Below, in pieces: positions 3,753-5,608 of a stretch of 5,608 nucleotides of DNA (position 1 is its first letter; each line of letters opens with the position of its first letter). This stretch comes from Nitrospira sp. UBA6909 (GTDB lineage: Bacteria > Nitrospirota > Nitrospiria > Nitrospirales > Nitrospiraceae), in assembly GCA_002451055.1 (NCBI GenBank), contig DKBD01000168.1:18071-23678 (forward strand). The letters are read 5' to 3'. Position numbers and translations under genes: made by a program. The notes under the pieces are model-generated. The model saw only the letters and a list, made by a program, of their open reading frames with translations. It did no database searches and was not told where the DNA came from.

Positions 3753-5608
3753 ATGTCGATTCTGAAGAGTATCAACGCCCCGGCTGATTTGAAGCAGTTG
3801 TCCCCTGATCAGTTTCCGGCATTGTCCCAAGAGATTCGTGAGCAAATCATCAGCGCGGTTTCCGCGGTCGGCGGGCATCTGGCTTCGAACCTGGGCGTGG
3901 TGGAACTGACGGTCGCGTTACATTATCTGCTGGATACGCCTGGCGATAAGATCGTGTGGGATACCAGCAATCAAAGCTATGCGCATAAGCTCCTTACCGG
4001 ACGGCGCGAGCGGTTCCACACGCTCCGGCAGTACGGCGGGTTGAGCGGGTTCTGTAAACGGGAAGAGAGCGAATACGATGCCTTCAATGCCGGGCATGCG
4101 GGCACCGGAGTCTCGGCCGCGTTCGGGATGGTGGAGGCGCGCGAACAGCTTGGCCAAAAGAATAAAATCGTCTGTGTCGTCGGGGATGGGGCCATGACGG
4201 CCGGTATGACGCTGGAAGGACTTCACCATGCCGGCGGAATGGGCAAGGACTTCTTGGTGATCCTGAACGACAATCAAATGTCCATCTCCAAGAACGTAGG
4301 AGCCATATCAGCCTATCTCAGCCGGACGATCACGGGCGAATTCTACGGCAGGATGCGCGAAGAAACCGGCCAATTGTTGGGTAAGATTCCCCACATCGGC
4401 TCCGACATGCAAAAGCTGGCGCGCCGAGCGGAGGAGCTGGCGAAAGGCGTGATTCTTCCAGGATTGCTCTTTGAAGAATTGGGATTTCAATACAGCGGTC
4501 CCATCGATGGCCACAATTTCGAGCATCTCCTTCCGACCATCGAAAACGTGCTGAAGATGAAGGGGCCGGTGCTGCTCCATGTGATCACCAAGAAAGGGCT
4601 TGGCTACGAACCGGCCATGAAGAACCCGGTGTGGTTCCACGCCTGTCCGCCCTTCATACGGGAAACCGGCGCCCCGGCCAAGAAAGCGGCGCGGCCTTCC
4701 TATACGGCGATCGCCATGGATACGCTGGTCAAATTGGCCCGCGAAGACAAGCGTGTCGTGGCCGTTACTGCGGCGATGTGCGAAGGCACGGGGCTGACGG
4801 CATTCGAGAAAGAATTCCCGGACCGTCTCTATGACGTGGGTATAGCCGAACAGCATGCCGTGACATTTGCCGCCGGTTTGGCGGCACAGGGGATCAAGCC
4901 GGTCGTGGCTATGTATGCGACCTTTCTCCAGCGCGCCTATGATCAGGTGGTGCACGATGTGGCGACGCAAAATCTCCCTGTCACGTTTCTCATCGACCGA
5001 GGCGGACTTGTGGCCGAGGACGGCACGACCCACCATGGGGCGTTCGACTATGCATTTTTGCGCCACGTTCCCAACATGGTCATCATGGCGCCGAAAGATG
5101 AAAACGAACTGCAGCATATGATTAAAACTTCCCTGCAGTTCGACGGCCCGATTTCCGTGCGGTACCCGCGCGGTGTCAGCCTCGGTGTGAAGATGGATGA
5201 CGTTCCGCAAGCCTTGCCGATCGGAAAAGGCGAATTGCTCAAGGATGGGACGGATGTCGCCATCATCGCGATCGGCGTGTCGGTGTGGCAGGCATGCCAG
5301 GCGGCTGAACGTCTGAGCCAGGAAGGGGTATCGACCGCGGTGGTGAATGCCCGGTTCGCGAAGCCGCTGGATCAAGAACTCATTACGGACGTGGCCAAGC
5401 GAGTTCGCTACGTTGTGACGGTGGAGGAAGGGAGCAAGATGGGCGGGTTCGGTTCCGCCGTGCTCGAAGCGCTGTCTGACGCTCAGGTCACCGATGTGAC
5501 GACGAAGGTGCTCGGCCTGCCGGATTGGTATATTGAGCAGGGTCCTCAAGACTTGCTCCGGGAGCGGTATGGATTGACGGCCGAAGGGATCTATCAAAGT
5601 GTGAAGGA
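3753..5608 (+). CDS. dxs: 1-deoxy-D-xylulose-5-phosphate synthase-like protein (3' end cut by window edge)
   Basis: The frame gives 618 codons with no stop before the edge. Since the family is about 620-640 residues long, only a short tail is missing. Dxs condenses pyruvate and glyceraldehyde 3-phosphate, using thiamine diphosphate (ThDP) in the cytoplasm, as the first step of the MEP isoprenoid pathway. Visible family marks are GGHLASNLGVVELTVALHY (40-58), the ThDP/metal motif GDGA (144-147) with NDN (172-174), PIDGHN (250-255), His296, the cofactor-activating Glu366 in IAEQHAVTFAAGLA, FLQRAYDQ with Arg394 (391-398), Asp423 and His427 in DGTTHHGAFD, and VRYPRG (469-474). The transketolase C-terminal domain follows (about 490-600, including GLPDWYIEQG). 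Two normally fixed motifs differ: the usual WDVGHQ(A/S)Y reads WDTSNQSY (Asn73 in place of E. coli His80), and GHSSTS reads GHAGTG (114-119). The frame is intact and highly conserved around both, so this is a real variant rather than decay. It is probably the true Dxs of this lineage, but a related ThDP enzyme is not excluded. Confidence 0.9.
   Translation, partial: MSILKSINAPADLKQLSPDQFPALSQEIREQIISAVSAVGGHLASNLGVVELTVALHYLLDTPGDKIVWDTSNQSYAHKLLTGRRERFHTLRQYGGLSGFCKREESEYDAFNAGHAGTGVSAAFGMVEAREQLGQKNKIVCVVGDGAMTAGMTLEGLHHAGGMGKDFLVILNDNQMSISKNVGAISAYLSRTITGEFYGRMREETGQLLGKIPHIGSDMQKLARRAEELAKGVILPGLLFEELGFQYSGPIDGHNFEHLLPTIENVLKMKGPVLLHVITKKGLGYEPAMKNPVWFHACPPFIRETGAPAKKAARPSYTAIAMDTLVKLAREDKRVVAVTAAMCEGTGLTAFEKEFPDRLYDVGIAEQHAVTFAAGLAAQGIKPVVAMYATFLQRAYDQVVHDVATQNLPVTFLIDRGGLVAEDGTTHHGAFDYAFLRHVPNMVIMAPKDENELQHMIKTSLQFDGPISVRYPRGVSLGVKMDDVPQALPIGKGELLKDGTDVAIIAIGVSVWQACQAAERLSQEGVSTAVVNARFAKPLDQELITDVAKRVRYVVTVEEGSKMGGFGSAVLEALSDAQVTDVTTKVLGLPDWYIEQGPQDLLRERYGLTAEGIYQSVK

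Noticed and set aside
4308..5597. 429-residue open frame on the - strand
   Set aside because: It lies wholly antisense to the conserved dxs frame, its translation is rich in His/Arg as in reverse shadows of GC-rich genes, and no domain is recognisable.

Overview
The window reads almost entirely on the + strand. It holds an Mla-type phospholipid-transport gene cluster (the 3' end of mlaE, then mlaF, mlaD, mlaC), a gene for a small Omp85-family outer-membrane beta-barrel, and, after a 288-base regulatory gap, nearly all of a 1-deoxy-D-xylulose-5-phosphate synthase-like gene (dxs). The Mla genes and the barrel imply a diderm, Gram-negative bacterium. The moderately high GC content, the protein wording and the unusual Dxs sequence fit Nitrospirota (a Nitrospira-like genome) best. 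This assignment is from memory of similar proteins and is tentative.

Layout: 1-182 is the C-terminus of the MlaE permease. 183-286 is a non-coding spacer with a purine-rich left arm and a pyrimidine-rich right arm, after which mlaF (287-1045) starts without a visible Shine-Dalgarno sequence. mlaD (1058-1501) follows 12 bases later. A 58-base gap with two small inverted repeats precedes mlaC (best start 1560, end 2228). The Omp85-like gene (2265-3464, TTG or GTG start) follows mlaC after 36 bases and is probably co-transcribed. Its stop codon lies at the junction of a 14-base tandem duplication. The gap 3465-3752 carries a terminator-like hairpin, an inverted repeat over a TTGACA -35 box, a second inverted repeat reaching the proposed -10, and the dxs leader. 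dxs begins at 3753 and runs off the right edge.

How the genes work together: MlaE and MlaF form the inner-membrane ABC core, MlaD is its membrane-anchored MCE subunit, and MlaC is the periplasmic lipid shuttle. The neighbouring POTRA-less barrel could be the outer-membrane partner of this pathway, but that is inference from position only. dxs catalyses the first step of the MEP isoprenoid pathway and appears to be a separate transcription unit.

The main points for a second look are the barrel linked to mlaC, the replaced active-site motifs in the Dxs-like protein (DVGH to DTSN and GHSSTS to GHAGTG), the inverted repeats around the dxs promoter, and the palindromic spacer upstream of mlaF. 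I see no mobile element, CRISPR array, tRNA or rRNA, and no clear sign of a wholly new system.
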